A stretch of 64,000 bases of DNA from Apricaphanius iberus (GCA_028564705.1 JAPXFQ010002814.1:1302001-1366000); one strand, 5' to 3'. Shown: positions 36,135-48,475, counted from the first letter of the stretch. Translations and numbers: made by a program. The notes: generated by a model not told the origin, from the sequence alone.

Positions 36135-36482
36135 CACATGTGTCAAACTGAAGGCCCTGGGGCCAAATCTGGCCCTCCATGGCCATTTATGGGCCCTTTA
36201 AACTCTAGAGGATCCTATAGATAGAACATTTAAGTTATTTTTCTGTGCAACCCAGTACAATTGTATCAGTAAAATAAGATCAGTGTTTATTTGAACAGTC
36301 CTAAATCACATCATTATGTAAAGGTATTCAGTATTATTTAATTTTGAGAGGTACTTTTGGCATGTAGAGGCTGATTTTAACGGTTTGTTATAGTTTTATC
36401 AGTACTTTCTGCAACAACCGGCCCTTTAAGGATATTCATCAGCTTGATGTGGCCCAAAATTGAAATGAGTTTGACACTGCTG
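36135..36482. mobile_element. hAT-type MITE, 348 bp
   Basis: The left end CACATGTGTCAAACTGAAGG and the reversed right end CAGCAGTGTCAAACTCATTT share the core GTGTCAAACT-A. They resemble the common fish hAT terminus CAGGGGTGTCAAACTCA. The subterminal GGCCC blocks are also mirrored. Perfect 8-bp duplications flank it. It has no coding capacity. Confidence 0.9.
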
Positions 36483-36490
36483 ACATAGAG
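36483..36490. repeat. hAT-MITE target-site duplication, right
   Basis: ACATAGAG; see 36127-36134. Confidence 0.9.
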
Positions 36491-38231
36491 AATATGTGCT
36501 TTAAATATGCTAAAATAAAAAGTATTGGCCCAGTCCAAGTGTCCTCCTTTTTGGAAATTAAAAACTGTTCACCCTTGTATATACTCAGGGAAACAAATGT
36601 GTATCTTTTAAAGGAGGAGGCAGGGGACCATTCTTTCCCTAAAGATTGACAATACCAGGTAGCAAAATAAACCCTTCTATAAACTTACCATCCAAGACTA
36701 TCTTCCTTATTTAAGTAACATTAGCTGGATACTCACCCACTTCCACAGGTTTCCTCAGCAGCTTCTGTTACCCCAGCGGTAGTCTGCCTACTTTGTCTCT
36801 GGCACACTTTCACATCCAAGCCTGGGTAAACTTCTTAACAGTCCCAGGTATAAAGATGCCTTTCTCCCATTGCACACTCAGCCAGTCACTCACTCACCAC
36901 TTTCGACCTGAGATTAAAGCTATTGGACCAAAATGCAAATGTCTCTAAAAATTCTAAAGTGTACCTGTTACTATTTGCCAAGATTTGCCAAGATTGTCTA
37001 CTGTGTAGTAATTGCACATGGGCTGAAAATTAAGCACACCTATGAACTTATGAAATTTTATTTTATAACCTTCAATAACATCCTTTTGTATTCCTTCCTG
37101 TCTCTAAGTTAAAATAGTTATTATTAGAGTTACATTAAAGCTATTTATAACATTTACCGTCTATATTTTAATACACCGGCCTACATACAGAGGGTGAGAG
37201 AACATGGTAAGTGCTTTAAACCTCCAATAAGAATCATAGTAAGCTAGGTAGTGAGAATGATTTACCTATGGGTGTGTTTCTGACAGATATTTATGAAAGT
37301 CAAGGATTCCATTGTAGGTTAATTATCTTCAAGGAGCAAGATAAAAATTTGGTGTCAGCGAAAGCAGCAGCAAGTTTGAAAATATTAATTTATTTAAATA
37401 AAATGATGAACAAATAAGGGGCCATTTAGAATTAACAGCTGCTGAATTTTGCAAATGTTTTTGAATAAATGTAAAAAACCCAAAACAACAATACTTCTTT
37501 TGCCATGACTTCCCTGAGAGACAACATACTTTATTCTAAACACCAGAAATGAGTAGAAATGAGAGGTAGTGGACTGCAGCCTAAAGGAGGTAACGGTGTT
37601 ACAGTAAGGTGAAGCTCTGCTACGACAAGCTGGACATTACCTATTTCAATCCAGAACCTTCTATAGCATCTTATTAAAACAGCATTATTTTGAGAATTAA
37701 TTACAATAGGCAGATCATTTATTCAGCATTTTTGCATCAGTCTATGAATTAAAATATAAATAATGAATAATATAAAAATTATCATCACAACTCAAATACG
37801 TAATATGTCATTTTATTTCATTAGCAGTTGGAATAACTTTTGCTTCTATTTTAAATAATGTAGTAAGATTATGTTAGATATTTTTGTTTTAAATGTTTAT
37901 GTAAACACAGACAAAGTATGAAGTAAAGCTATCATCAATGGAGAAACTCATATCAGCCCATGCAACAACAATAGAACATCATGGTTTGTTTAAATATTTG
38001 TTTTCAGGAGCAATTTATTAACTATCAAGTGAATAAGATAACTGAACATCTTAAAAACGTTGTCACAATAAAATTAATAAAAGAAACATGTCTTTTTTGA
38101 CCAGTGACTTTTAATCACTAATTTACATCCTGAACCTATGGGTCAAATTATGAACAATAAATAGGTAAAAAGTGTTAATTTAGACCAGTAAAAAATAGTT
38201 TATACTTTCAAATGTTTATATATTCCTACCA
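36491..38231. other. Unassigned AT-rich DNA
   Basis: No gene or repeat family is recognised. Confidence 0.45.
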
Positions 38232-38379
38232 ATCCATTCATTCTGCACTTGCTAAAGATTGGACTGTGGATGTAAGAGGTCGAGGAGGGAAACCTTGACC
38301 TTCTTTACAGAAACTCTCTTCAGCTCGTACTTGGAAAAACAAAGATATTCCCAGGTCAGAACTGATATATAGTCCTTCA
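38232..38379 (-). mobile_element. Decayed Rex3/RTE 3' end
   Basis: CCATTCATTCTGCACTTGCT, then GAGGGAAACCTTGACCTTC, CAGCTCGTACTTGGA and ATTCCCAGGTCAGAACTGAT align in order with the 3' part of the Rex3 copy at 10200-10360. It is old: the GATG tail has decayed and no frame remains. Confidence 0.7.
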
Positions 38380-39479
38380 TATGAATTCAACCTTTCTACA
38401 TTTGAATGTTTTAAAAGTATTTAGAACACATATAATCAAATATCTGAACTACCTCAGTTAACTCTTTGTGATCGTGGGACCTAATGAATCCAAACCATTG
38501 GAAAAAGGGGGATATTCTACAAGAATAGAAAAACTAGGACACCATGCTGGATCGAGGGACAAAAAACCCTGTAAACCATGACATGCTAATTAGTTAAATT
38601 AAACATTTTTTTTTTTTCAAAAACATGGTTTGGAGAAAGGCATTGTGCAGAAAATTGCTTGTCTCACTGAATCAGTAGTTTCTGCTTGTCTTTCTTAATG
38701 TGATTTACGTATATAGGTTTAAAAAATTCCAACTGTTAGCCCCTCAGGGAAATTTTGTACTGTGTTTGACCCTGCACGCAACCACATGGCAGCTTAATGC
38801 GAGTTGTCCTTTGCAAAGTCAAGGGCAGAAACCTAAGATGCATGTCTTGAGGGTAAAATGAAAACAGATATGCAGACAGCATGCGATCCACATATAGAAA
38901 AGTCCTTATGCAAGTTTAAAAGATCAGGACATATATAGACACGTTGAAACATGATTTCACGTGCCCAAGCTCCCGCCCCCAGCTTCTTTTTTGAAAAATC
39001 ACCCCCGCTGACTATCCTTGTGGTTAGCTGACAGCTGTCAAAAAATTGCACTATATGGCAGTGAAGGAAAAATCTATCTGCATTGTTAATATTTTCAGTA
39101 CTGTAGGCTGCACAATAGAAGAAAAAGCACAGTAATAAAATTTCACAGGTTTTCAGCTGACAAAATATATGCTGGCATCTATGTTTAATACACATGTAGA
39201 GATCCATCCAGATCTTGGGAGCCAAAATCTCATGTAAGAATCTGTTCACTTTTCCTCACTGAAAGTATGTTGATGTTTAAATCAAATATAAAGTTATTTC
39301 AGCAATGTCCAAAGCTACATCTACTGCTAGCATATTTAGCACAGAATACTAGGAAATATATGTAATAAGACACTTTTTTTTACCATGACAATGTTTTATA
39401 TAAATAGTTGCAAATCAATGTGAATTTGTACCAAAATGATGTTGATTGTAAGCAGGTTCTTTATGTCTGTGTCAGCAAT
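38380..39479. other. Unassigned AT-rich DNA
   Basis: A 138-codon minus-strand frame (38833-39249) has no recognisable domain and irregular composition; it is treated as chance. Confidence 0.4.
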
Positions 39480-39965
39480 CTGATGGCTATGCAGTCTGTG
39501 ACATTCCGGATGCTGGGAGCTTTTCAGTCATTGGAAAATGATCCATACTCTCGCTCCTAACTTTTCGTTATCAGCAGAAATGGGCTGTACTTTTTTTTTT
39601 CAGTGCAATTGATCCTGGCCTTAATCCAGCATTGCTGTTTTCATTACCTACCATATTGCACAATAAAACATTTTCTCTATGGTCTAATATGTGCTGATGA
39701 ATTGATCCCTCCTGCGGCAGCAACATAGCAGTGCGTCACTATGATACATGTTTTGGTAGAAATGATTGCCTCAAATCGCCAAGGCTGAGGCAATTTATGG
39801 CTGCTGGCTGACAGTAGCATATATCTAAAGGTTGTCTCGGCAGCGGAAAAGTTCTGGACAAGCTGAATATGTCATTGTCTTTGAGATGGAACTTTGATTG
39901 GGTTCATTTCTTCTCAATGAATCCCATTTTCTAGCATCATAAAAGCCCATAAAGAAAAGAGTCTA
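39480..39965. other. Candidate conserved non-coding element
   Basis: This non-repetitive block includes AATTTATGGC (posterior HOX/CDX-like), CTTTGAT (TCF/LEF-like) and CATAAAAGCCCATAAAG words. The call is compositional inference only. Confidence 0.2.
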
Positions 39966-40954
39966 GGAATGAAATCAGTATGTTTTTTTTGTTTTGTTTT
40001 TGGCTTCTCTCAGTTAGGTATTCATGACAAACCAATACGCTTTTATTAGAAACATTACAAACATAATTAAATGCTTTAATTTAATTCTTTTGGATAATTA
40101 GGTCAGGAAATTTTTGCAAAAGTTTGTTTTTGCTTATCCTAACAAAGCCGGGGGAGAGCACACTGAGTTTAGGACATTTATTTGCAAGTCCACAAATCTT
40201 TTTATTCATAATCCTATTAAAACGTTTCCCCCCCCCTTACATCTGTTTTTTTTTCTTGTTTTTTCTGTTTTGTTGCGCTTAAAACCTATTAGGCCATTAT
40301 CAGTCAACACTAGCCTAACGAAATACAAATAGCAGTTTTCAAATACTCATTTTACTCATTAAGTAAAGAAATTATTATCAAAGCCAAATTAAAAATTTAA
40401 ATATGATGTCGCTCTGGCTACCACTAATCAGAAGAGATTTGCCTGTAAAGTTATGTCAAGTCATGTCACAATCAGATAAAATACTTTTTTTTTAGCTGGT
40501 ATATATTTTGTATTAGTTGTTGTTTCATGCTCTGTAACATTTAAATGTGATAACATGGCATGAGCAGAACTAAGTTAAGGGTCAGATTATTTTACAGCAA
40601 CCTGTATATAACCATAAGTATGTAGAGTATCCAAAATATTACTAAAGTAAGCACTACTTTAACACATTTTTACTCCAAAATAAGTAAAACATAGCCATCC
40701 AATAAATAAATATGCTGTAAGAGGATATTTAATTATTTTTTAAATTATGGTTACAACTGATTTAATCTAAAAAAAATTCACCAGACAGACAAAAAATGAT
40801 ATACAAAGTCTAGAATTTTGAAAACTATAGTGAAAGAAAAATACAAATATACTGTATTACAGTGTGATTACTAACTAACAAATTTAGAAAGAAGAAACAC
40901 CTTTCTTAATTTTTGTGTGTATTTTTGTTAGAACAAGATGAAGTACAGTGCAAC
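39966..40954. other. Unassigned AT-rich DNA
   Basis: No gene or repeat family is recognised. Confidence 0.45.
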
Positions 40955-41012
40955 AACTATCTGTTGTGGATTGGGGCTATATAAATAAACTGAATTGAAA
41001 TTGAATAGTACT
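40955..41012 (+). repeat. SINE/LINE 3'-tail remnant (copy 1)
   Basis: TGTTGTGGATTGGGGCTATA, TAAATAAACTGAATTGAAAT matches the tail at 48985-49058. Such a GGCGCTATATAAATAAA-(ATTGA)n tail is common in fish retroelements. Confidence 0.6.
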
Positions 41013-41119
41013 GTATTTCTGGTGACAATGTATATAGGCTACTGATTATCGAACCTTTGGTTTCCGAATGGCACAAAGTTTCAGCAGATGGAAACAACAT
41101 TAAAGCAACCAAACTGTAA

Positions 41120-41572
41120 TGGTGCATTCAGACCACAAGCTTTGTCAGTGTCAGGCAACGCTCATAAAGCGACTTTTTCTACGCATATACATAGAAAATA
41201 AATTTTTAAGCTGAAGCTTGCAAAGCTCTTGGGCACGCCTTTCTCTGCTGGATGCTTTAAAAACTAGCTGATCGTGGTTGCCTATAGGCAGCGTCAACAT
41301 TGAGCAACGTCACTACAATGAGTTGCTCTGATTGGTTGCCGTGCTGCGTCAACAGCTTTAGTATCGTCAAAAGTTCAACTAGCTGAACTTCTGCATTGCT
41401 AGCGTTATGAGCTTTGAAGCTTGAAACACAGGAAAAGCTTGAAAAGTTGACGGAGCCAAAGCTCACAATGCGCCGCAGAGACTATGACGCTCCTCCGACG
41501 GCCTCCACCATAGACTTAACATGTAATCTTGACGTTGCTGACGCTGATAAAGCCTGCGGTCTGAATACAGCA
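41120..41572. mobile_element. PIF/Harbinger-type MITE, 453 bp
   Basis: The left end TGGTGCATTCAGACCACAAG and the reversed right end TGCTGTATTCAGACCGCAGG stay similar over about 40 bp, through TTTGTCAGTGTCAG and TTTATCAGCGTCAG. A TAA trinucleotide lies directly outside both ends (41117-41119, 41573-41575), as expected of Harbinger elements. The interior has no transposase. Confidence 0.8.
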
Positions 41573-41575
41573 TAA

Positions 41576-42329
41576 GTCTGTTTGGTGCAATTTTGTTTAA
41601 AACAATTTTTTTCTAAATTTAGTGAAGTTACTTGCAGCAGATACACTAAAATGTAACTCAGTAAAAGTAAAAAGTGCAGTGTACTAACATCAACTCTTCC
41701 CCTAACAAATCTTGTTAATTCTGAGGGTTGTTTACCAACTTCATGTTCGGGTTGTGAACACAGGGGGTAAAGGATTCTTTTTTTACAAACATATAAAATA
41801 GTTTTTTTGGAAAAATACTTATGAATAGGGATGATTCTAAGAGTATATTATGGATGTCTTTTCACCAATTCCTGGGATGTAATACACATTATTTGTTAGC
41901 TGGGAAATACTTTGTATGCTAGTAGGTAATTTTAGCCAAAAATATTATCAGTAACCCAACTGAACATTCAGCCATTAGTAGACAGCTTGTAGTCTATGGT
42001 AGATTGATTTGGTCATGTAAAAAAATTGGAAACACTTGTCAGGCCAATTATTTTCAACTACATCCCTTTTTAGCTTTGTTGATATCAAAATGTATCCAGT
42101 TTCTTGTCCAAGCTGACGGCGAATATTTTTGGCACCCTTTTGTTTTTTTTTTACATGGAAGTCTAATTCCATATGTTGACTAAACTGAGGAATGGCTGAG
42201 CCCTTAAGCCCATCAATGATAATGCCAAATAAAATGTAATAGCCCTGGAGCTGATGATTCATGGTTTGATCCCTGCAGCTACATTAAACAAGCATTGATC
42301 GTCCCCAACGCCCACCCTAATCCTAATGC
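41576..42329. other. Unassigned AT-rich DNA
   Basis: No gene or repeat family is recognised. Confidence 0.4.
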
Positions 42330-42720
42330 AAAAAATAAATACCGTGTAAATTCCCCCAGCAGATATCCCTCTGCTCTCCCGGAGACTGTGCCGAGCGCAC
42401 GCAATCAATACAAGCCTTTTGAGTGTAAAATAACCTTTTGATGACCATCGAGGAAATGCAAGCTGCTTGGACCATTTCTCACACACCCTTATTGATTCTC
42501 CATCCGTGCATTTTATTTCCTTCTTTTTACCCCGTATTCTCTCGCTCCAACAATCCATCCCAGTCCCCTCTTTATTTTGTCTATCAGTGGAAATCCTCCT
42601 TTCAGCAGAGCAGGAGAATCTGATTTAAACAGCAAAGTGGCTGCAAGTTCACGTCCGGAGGTGGTGAATTCTGCCCCACCTTATTCCCCCAGCGGCTTCA
42701 AAGGTTTGTTTTGCTGTTCC
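42330..42720. other. Candidate conserved non-coding element
   Basis: This moderately GC-rich, non-repetitive stretch has CAATCAATAC, CTTATTGATTC and CAGCAAAGTGGC words. Open frames on both strands overlap it with no domain. The call is compositional inference only. Confidence 0.2.
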
Positions 42721-43139
42721 GCTCAAAAGGAGCTGTCCAGCTGTGCTTACTCAGCTGAGTCCACTTAGTCATTTCTGGTCAATTTTACTGCAGTCAAAGG
42801 TGTTGCTTTGTTTTGTCCAGCAGGGGTAGATGAAACAGAAAATACTCTGATTACTATTTCCCTTACCTTTCTTACATATAGGGTAACTAAATGTTTCCTA
42901 ACCTCATAATACAAGTTATTTTGTCATTAACTTCCGCTTTAGTATACATGTTGTGCCTGTTACCACTGTGCTTTTTCTACATTTTTGTTTAAAGTTTCAC
43001 AGAGAAGCAGGACAGCCATTGTTCCAATCAAAGATCTCATTAATTTACCATAGCTGATGATACATTTGAACCATTCTTTGTATTCATCATGCGTGATAAT
43101 GTTAATTCTGTCTTATTTGTTACATCAGAATTTATAAAA

Positions 43140-43312
43140 GGTTTTGGGCCGAGGTGGCCTTTTTTCACAGGACAGATTTTGAAGGGGGAGAGATGTGGGG
43201 AAAGACATGCAGCAAAGGTCACCCATGATGTGACTCAAACCACGGCTGCATCAAGGGCTGAGGCCTCTGCACATGGAGTGCCCACTCTAACCACTACGCC
43301 ACGCAGTGCCCC
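43140..43312 (-). mobile_element. tRNA-derived SINE, family 2 copy 1
   Basis: On the minus strand the head has GGCGTAGTGGTTAGAGTGGG (A-box region) and a decayed B box near 43231-43241. The body then carries a CTGCATGTCTTTCCC word. The fish repeat with this order ends near the TTTGGGCCGAGGTGGCC word at 43142. It resembles 59008-59153. Confidence 0.6.
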
Positions 43313-43454
43313 TGAAAATTCGAATTTAAGATTCTTGATTTTAGGCAGAGCAAGTTAATTTGTTTACCTTTACATGTTTTGGCATCCTCTGCTTCCTTCG
43401 TCAGGAGTGCCACTAGGTGTTTGTGTGATGTGTCTTTCAGCTGTCACCAAACAA

Positions 43455-44020
43455 CGGACCTGAAAAATTTAACTCTACAAAAAGACGAAATATTTGTATC
43501 CCATGACGTCAATCTCTTTTTATAAAGTAACCTGTACAGATCACACTACAGATTGTAGAGGACCGACAAAAAAAAAGCCAAAATACTCCAAAGCCGGAAA
43601 AATATAAGTGTCAAGGACATCATGTAGCTGTTAAACTTTGTTGCCACCTCCACCTATTTTCAATACAATAATAAGATCTACAAACAAAAGGCCTGATTTG
43701 CCATAGCAGACCCCCTCTCAGGCATCATGAGTGTATTTTTTTTGGAGGACTTTGAAGAAAAAACAGTCAGCACAGCCCCTATAGAATGCAAGATTTTGGA
43801 AACCGTATGTGGAAGATACTAAGGAATATGAGACACGCTCACTGATCATCTAAACAAGATTGACAAAAGTGGAAACATAAAGTTAACACACGAATAAGAG
43901 ATTGAAAAATTCATAGCCTTTCTAGACATGAAAATAACACACATAGAGGATGGCAGAGTTAAAATAAACATATACGGGAAACTTGCATGTACATAAGTGT
44001 ATTTGAATGTCTCACCTAAA
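43455..44020 (+). mobile_element. Penelope-like retroelement fragment
   Basis: Translated across frames, the plus strand follows the reverse transcriptase of Penelope-like elements in order; see the pseudogene entry. No terminal repeats, GIY-YIG endonuclease domain or target duplication were found, so this is an internal remnant. Confidence 0.75.
43457..44015 (+). pseudogene. Penelope-like reverse transcriptase, broken
   Basis: The visible segments are DLKNLTLQKDEIFVSHDVN (the region before motif A), LLNFVATSTYFQYNNKIYKQ (fingers region), LSGIMSVFFLEDFEEKTVST (motif B region), then DHLNKIDKSGNIKLTHE and FIAFLDMKITHIEDGRVKI. These match the Penelope-type order. At least six stops or frameshifts are present, and the YVDD catalytic box after the ILETV region is not recognisable. 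The intact enzyme would prime copying at telomeres or internal sites. This one is dead and old. Confidence 0.75.
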
Positions 44021-44900
44021 CTGTAAATGTTTGCAACTATAATCCCCATTTTTATTTCATGAAGTGCAATAAATAATCGTATTACTACATCAGAGTAAGC
44101 AGTATGATGGTCAGTCTGTCTGGACTATGTAAAATGCCCACCTTATAGTTAGCATAAATTTACTGCCCAATAATTGCAGCTGCACTGCAGCATCTAGATC
44201 TGGATTGAACAAGGTTGCTCAATTAAGTTACCAGTTATCGTTAGTGAGGAAAATTTGGTAAAAAATTTGGTAAGCAAGTGTATAGAGTGGAAGATACAAA
44301 ATATAAAATCTACAATGTGCATTTTAGGTCTTTTTAAAACAGAATGAGGCATCAGGGGGTTGAAATGTAAATTCACTGCAGGATCTGTAAAACTGCAAGA
44401 TTTATCTGGCTTGAAATTAAAGTTAAAGACAAGACTGTTGAACAAACCAAAAAAGGAGACTGATCTAGTATCTCATTGGTTGCATGTGCTGGTGAGCACG
44501 AGCCTGGGCCCCACTCTCCACACCATGGTCAATATCCTCCATCGACTGAACCTGTGCAGAGTGCATGAACTTTTGTCCGAGATGAACCAATTAAACACTT
44601 AAATGCTCTGTTTCAAGTCTCGTGATCATTTGGTCTTTTTGTGATGCAGTATAATGCTGCTCTTGTTCCTGCGCCTTACGTGACAGCATTGATGGGATTT
44701 CTTGGCAGAGCTGTACTTCCAGCGGCCGCGACTTCACCATTGCTCTCCCCGTAACGAGCTCTAGGGGAGAAGGGAAGGTTGGGATAGCAGGTAGTGGGTG
44801 GGGCGGACTCACGTGATGCTGAGGGAAAAACCCTGCAGGGACACAAGCTGTCTGTGTGGACATTTCAACTGTCCTCGAAATGCAGTCTCAACCTCACATG
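44021..44900. other. Unassigned DNA
   Basis: A GC-richer patch lies at 44640-44850 with an open minus-strand frame of 90 codons that shows no known domain. Confidence 0.4.
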
Positions 44901-44930
44901 TTTTTTTTATTTTTTTTATTTTTTTTATTT
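44901..44930. repeat. (TTTTTTTA)n low-complexity tract
   Basis: Three T-octamer/A units in a row. Confidence 0.9.
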
Positions 44931-45144
44931 CCACCAGTAAACCATTGTTGTAAGCCTTAACGTCCAGTTAGTTTTAATAAACAAGGTAACAGATTGAATC
45001 TTAAATAGCACACTTTATCTCCTACACATCATAATTGTATCCCCTCTCACCTCCGATTTCTTCGTATCATGCAGTGGCAAGTAATCGCTCTCAGTTGTTG
45101 CTAATCAGTAAAAAGATCCCTACAATTTCCTAAACGCAGCTGCA

Positions 45145-45157
45145 CCCCCCCCCCCCC
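45145..45157. repeat. Poly-C tract
   Basis: A run of 13 C, followed by ACC triplets. Confidence 0.9.
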
Positions 45158-45199
45158 ACCACCACCAGCCCCACACTTCTTCCTCCATTTTCCCACAGC

Positions 45200-45560
45200 C
45201 CAGAAACCTGGGCAGAGAAAAGGGCAATTAAGCTAATGCAGTATGTGTGTCATAAGGTTGTAGATATTTCAAGAGCGGAGCAATTTACCACTCAGAGAAA
45301 GAGGAGAGGGCTTGCATAAAACACCCAGCTCTCACACAGATTTATAATGCTTTTAGTTGTGTTATATGGGATACAATTAGCAGTAGGTGCCAGGAAGGCT
45401 TGCAGCTCAAGGACATGGTCATCGCCTGGCCATCTGTCATTAATTGCATTCCTGTGTTATGCAGGTAGGCAAGTGGGCAAGCCCAAAGGGAGAAGATAGC
45501 TGGGCTCAGTGTCACATGGCACATCACACCACGAGTGTGGGCTGACCATTCATGTCACTG
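45200..45560. other. Candidate conserved non-coding element
   Basis: There are several TAAT-core words (CAATTAAGCTAATGC, GATACAATTAGCAG, GTCATTAATTGCATTCC) plus ATTTATAATGC. It is non-repetitive and non-coding. The call is compositional inference only. Confidence 0.25.
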
Positions 45561-46019
45561 CGTTTTAGTGCATGAAGAAAATGGGACACTGGACATGTCC
45601 TAGAAACATCTTCTAAAGGTCTCTGAATGTTCTCCTAATTTCAGTATGTCACAACATATTGCCTATTTTAAAGGGGTTTACCTTAGCTTTTTTTCAATAG
45701 AGGGTGCAGAACTGCAGAGGGCAGCAATGATATGTACAAGGACAGTCCCCTATTGTCATATTATCTGTCCAAAGGGAGTCAGGTAGGAGGCTAAAAGCAA
45801 AATTTCCCATTGTGCTTGTTGGTCATACAGGACACCAGCAAGAACGACTTATCGCTGAGGAGCAGCCAATCAGACTCTTAATGTACCTTTTTTAATCAGG
45901 AGTCCTGCTCATTTTATTGCCTCCAGTTTATAGGCTTTGTCCTAATTATAGGCTGTCTGGTTGGTGGATAAACTAAAAAGAAGGATCACATGATCTTATA
46001 TGCCCCGCTGACACTAACA

Positions 46020-46225
46020 GCATTGGTCAGAGGTTTAGGCGTGTTCACAGAACTGGATTTTTAGGCCGATTTTGCCCCAATCTTTCCCTTCCAACATGGC
46101 CCCAGTATCGGGACAGCTCTTAAGATAATCCTAACAGATATTCCTGCCTTGTGTGGTGTGTTAAGAGCAATCAGGTCAGCTCGGAAGGAAGTCGGGACCA
46201 CTCCAAATCAGGGATGATAAATCAG
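46020..46225 (+). repeat. Fish DNA-transposon-like repeat fragment
   Basis: The order CACAGAACTGGATTTTTAGG, ATGGCCCCAGTATCGGGACA, GATAATCCTAACAGATATTC and GTGTGGTGTGTTAAGAG recalls a repeated fish element. Class and ends are unresolved. Confidence 0.4.
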
Positions 46226-46280
46226 GAATATTCAACTACTTGACATTTCCCAGTGCATCCATCCGTCAGTCCGTCCGTCC

Positions 46281-46404
<124 letters not shown>

Positions 46405-48249
46405 CATAATTAGGTAGTAAAAAAACAGTTTGAAGAAAGGAGAAAAATATTCTGCAGTGCCTACTGCAGCCACTCAATTGGATAAAATGTGACATGACTG
46501 TTCAGACTGCAGTCACTTTTTAAAACATTGGACATGTTTCTGAATTACTACAACATATAAAAGTGACCTTGGTGGAGTTAAAAAAATGGAATTGTGCTGT
46601 TCAGACTATCATAAAAAAATCTGACATGGGCAGAAATGTCATATTTAATGCGCATTTGGCTCCAGCATGAACATCGATGTTTAAAAGATGCTCACATTTT
46701 AACACTAACCGACACACAGCAGGAAGGCCATGACAGCTATATAGTTACTGTGTTGTATGAGTGTGTGGGTCTCGGCTGCGTTGGTTTAGAAACCATGGAT
46801 GACGGGTACAGGGGGTTAATGGGACCAGTTCAGGAGCACTGCTAGAACTGTATATCGGTGCACATGCTCATTGACTCACACTGCAAAATAGCACAAAATT
46901 AATTATTTTTTTACATTTTCTTTTCAAGACAGTATCTTCAAGACACTCAAATGAGCAGCTTAAAGCCTAGTTTATACTTTTCCGACAGCCAGTTTGTCCC
47001 CAGACGCAGACATCTTGACAACAGGGTTGGAGCCAAACCCAAATATGGCCTTCAGGCGTCAATAGGAATAATGAAGGACAACTAGCCTACCTCCAAATGT
47101 TTTGATCTTGAATCAAAACAAAACCTAGATTTTTTTAAATTTGGCCACAGTTGGGCAAACAAACAGGACAGTATTTCTAGAAGATAATCTACCTCCACCC
47201 TCCTTGTCTGAACTATGCTTTCAAGTCAGGTCTGTGGCAGAAAATCAAAAAAATAAATAAATTCTAATAATTGTGCCGATGAAATAATAGACACAGAATG
47301 ACTGACTCTGAAAATTATAACCACAGAAATGTAAAAGTCCATAAAATACGTGAGATAAAAATATCAAATCTAACACAAAAGCTCAAAAAGCTGCATAACA
47401 GACATAGCAATCCTTCATGTAAAAAGACTCATATGCATTTATAAATTCAATATATTTTGACTTTCATGCTGGGGATGACTTTTGACTTGAACTCTGGTTC
47501 ACTCAGGCCTAAGCTCACATGCTTTAACCTGAGCTGTGACAGAGCGCTGTGAAGATTTAGAAGCAGGCGTGAAAATCTTTATAGGTCAGTTAAAACCTGT
47601 GCAGAATACTCCCGTCTCTTTAGCCACATACCCACTGTCATTTTCATAGAGCATGCTTGTAAACAGACTTTTAGATGCAAAATTAAAAGCTTTTCAAAAA
47701 AGGGAGATGTATCTAATACAGTACAAGTACTTTAGCTGAAGTACCAGAAGTGTGAAAATAATAAAAAACTTAGAATGTACTGACTAAACACTGCATAGCA
47801 TGAGAATCCACACCCTCCAACTGTGTGTCTCTGGCGTTTGCAAGCTTTAATAGGATTTAATCTAAATTTAGAAGGTGCACGTCTGACTTCCGTTTAGAAA
47901 TTTGGATACCTGGGCAAATTGCTACTTTGCGTTGCTCTCTGACAGCGTGTCATGACAAGAAAGGCTCGCTGCTGCCAAGAGGGACAACAAGACTATGAGG
48001 TCTATTTTTGGGGGTTAGCAGGAGGGGGAACTGCACCACATCAAATGAAGCCCACCCCCTTCCACCCCACCACTTACACGCACATTAACTCATCACTGAA
48101 AGTGAGTAAAGAGAAAGATGACACCTTGCCGTGTGTTTGAAGGACAGGTGGGGAGATGAGTTCCTGACACAGTTTGGCACATGTGTGTTACATCGCTCAT
48201 CTTGTCAGCATTTGACAGCGTTCGTTTTAGAAGAAGAGGGGGTTTGACT
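46405..48249. other. Unassigned DNA
   Basis: No gene is supported. Around 46975-47080 a GCCTAGTTTATACTTTTCCG word resembles the end of a fish DNA transposon. Confidence 0.4.
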
Positions 48250-48475
48250 TGACAGGGTAGCAGAGATGCAGAGGATCATTTCCTGCTTGTTGGTTCCAAA
48301 GTTGCCAGTGGATGACTGACTTTTTTGACGGTTGGCCAAAAGGAACGTTGAATGGACCAACAGTGACCAAAGTTTTCCACTCAATGGCGAAGAAAATCTA
48401 AAATCCTATTTTAACTGGCTCTTCATCATTCGGGGGCCTTTTAATTAATTGCAGGCTCTCAAGTTCATAAAAATT
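48250..48475. other. Candidate conserved non-coding element
   Basis: A non-repetitive block ends with GGGGGCCTTTTAATTAATTG. Weak compositional inference only. Confidence 0.18.

Noticed and set aside
38833..39249. 138-codon minus-strand open frame, among the longest outside elements.
   Set aside because: No domain and no splice or start context. The length is not exceptional in 64 kb searched in six frames.
44591..44863. 90-codon minus-strand frame in a GC-richer patch, considered as an exon.
   Set aside because: No domain; proline-rich chance frame with no splice signals I could pair.
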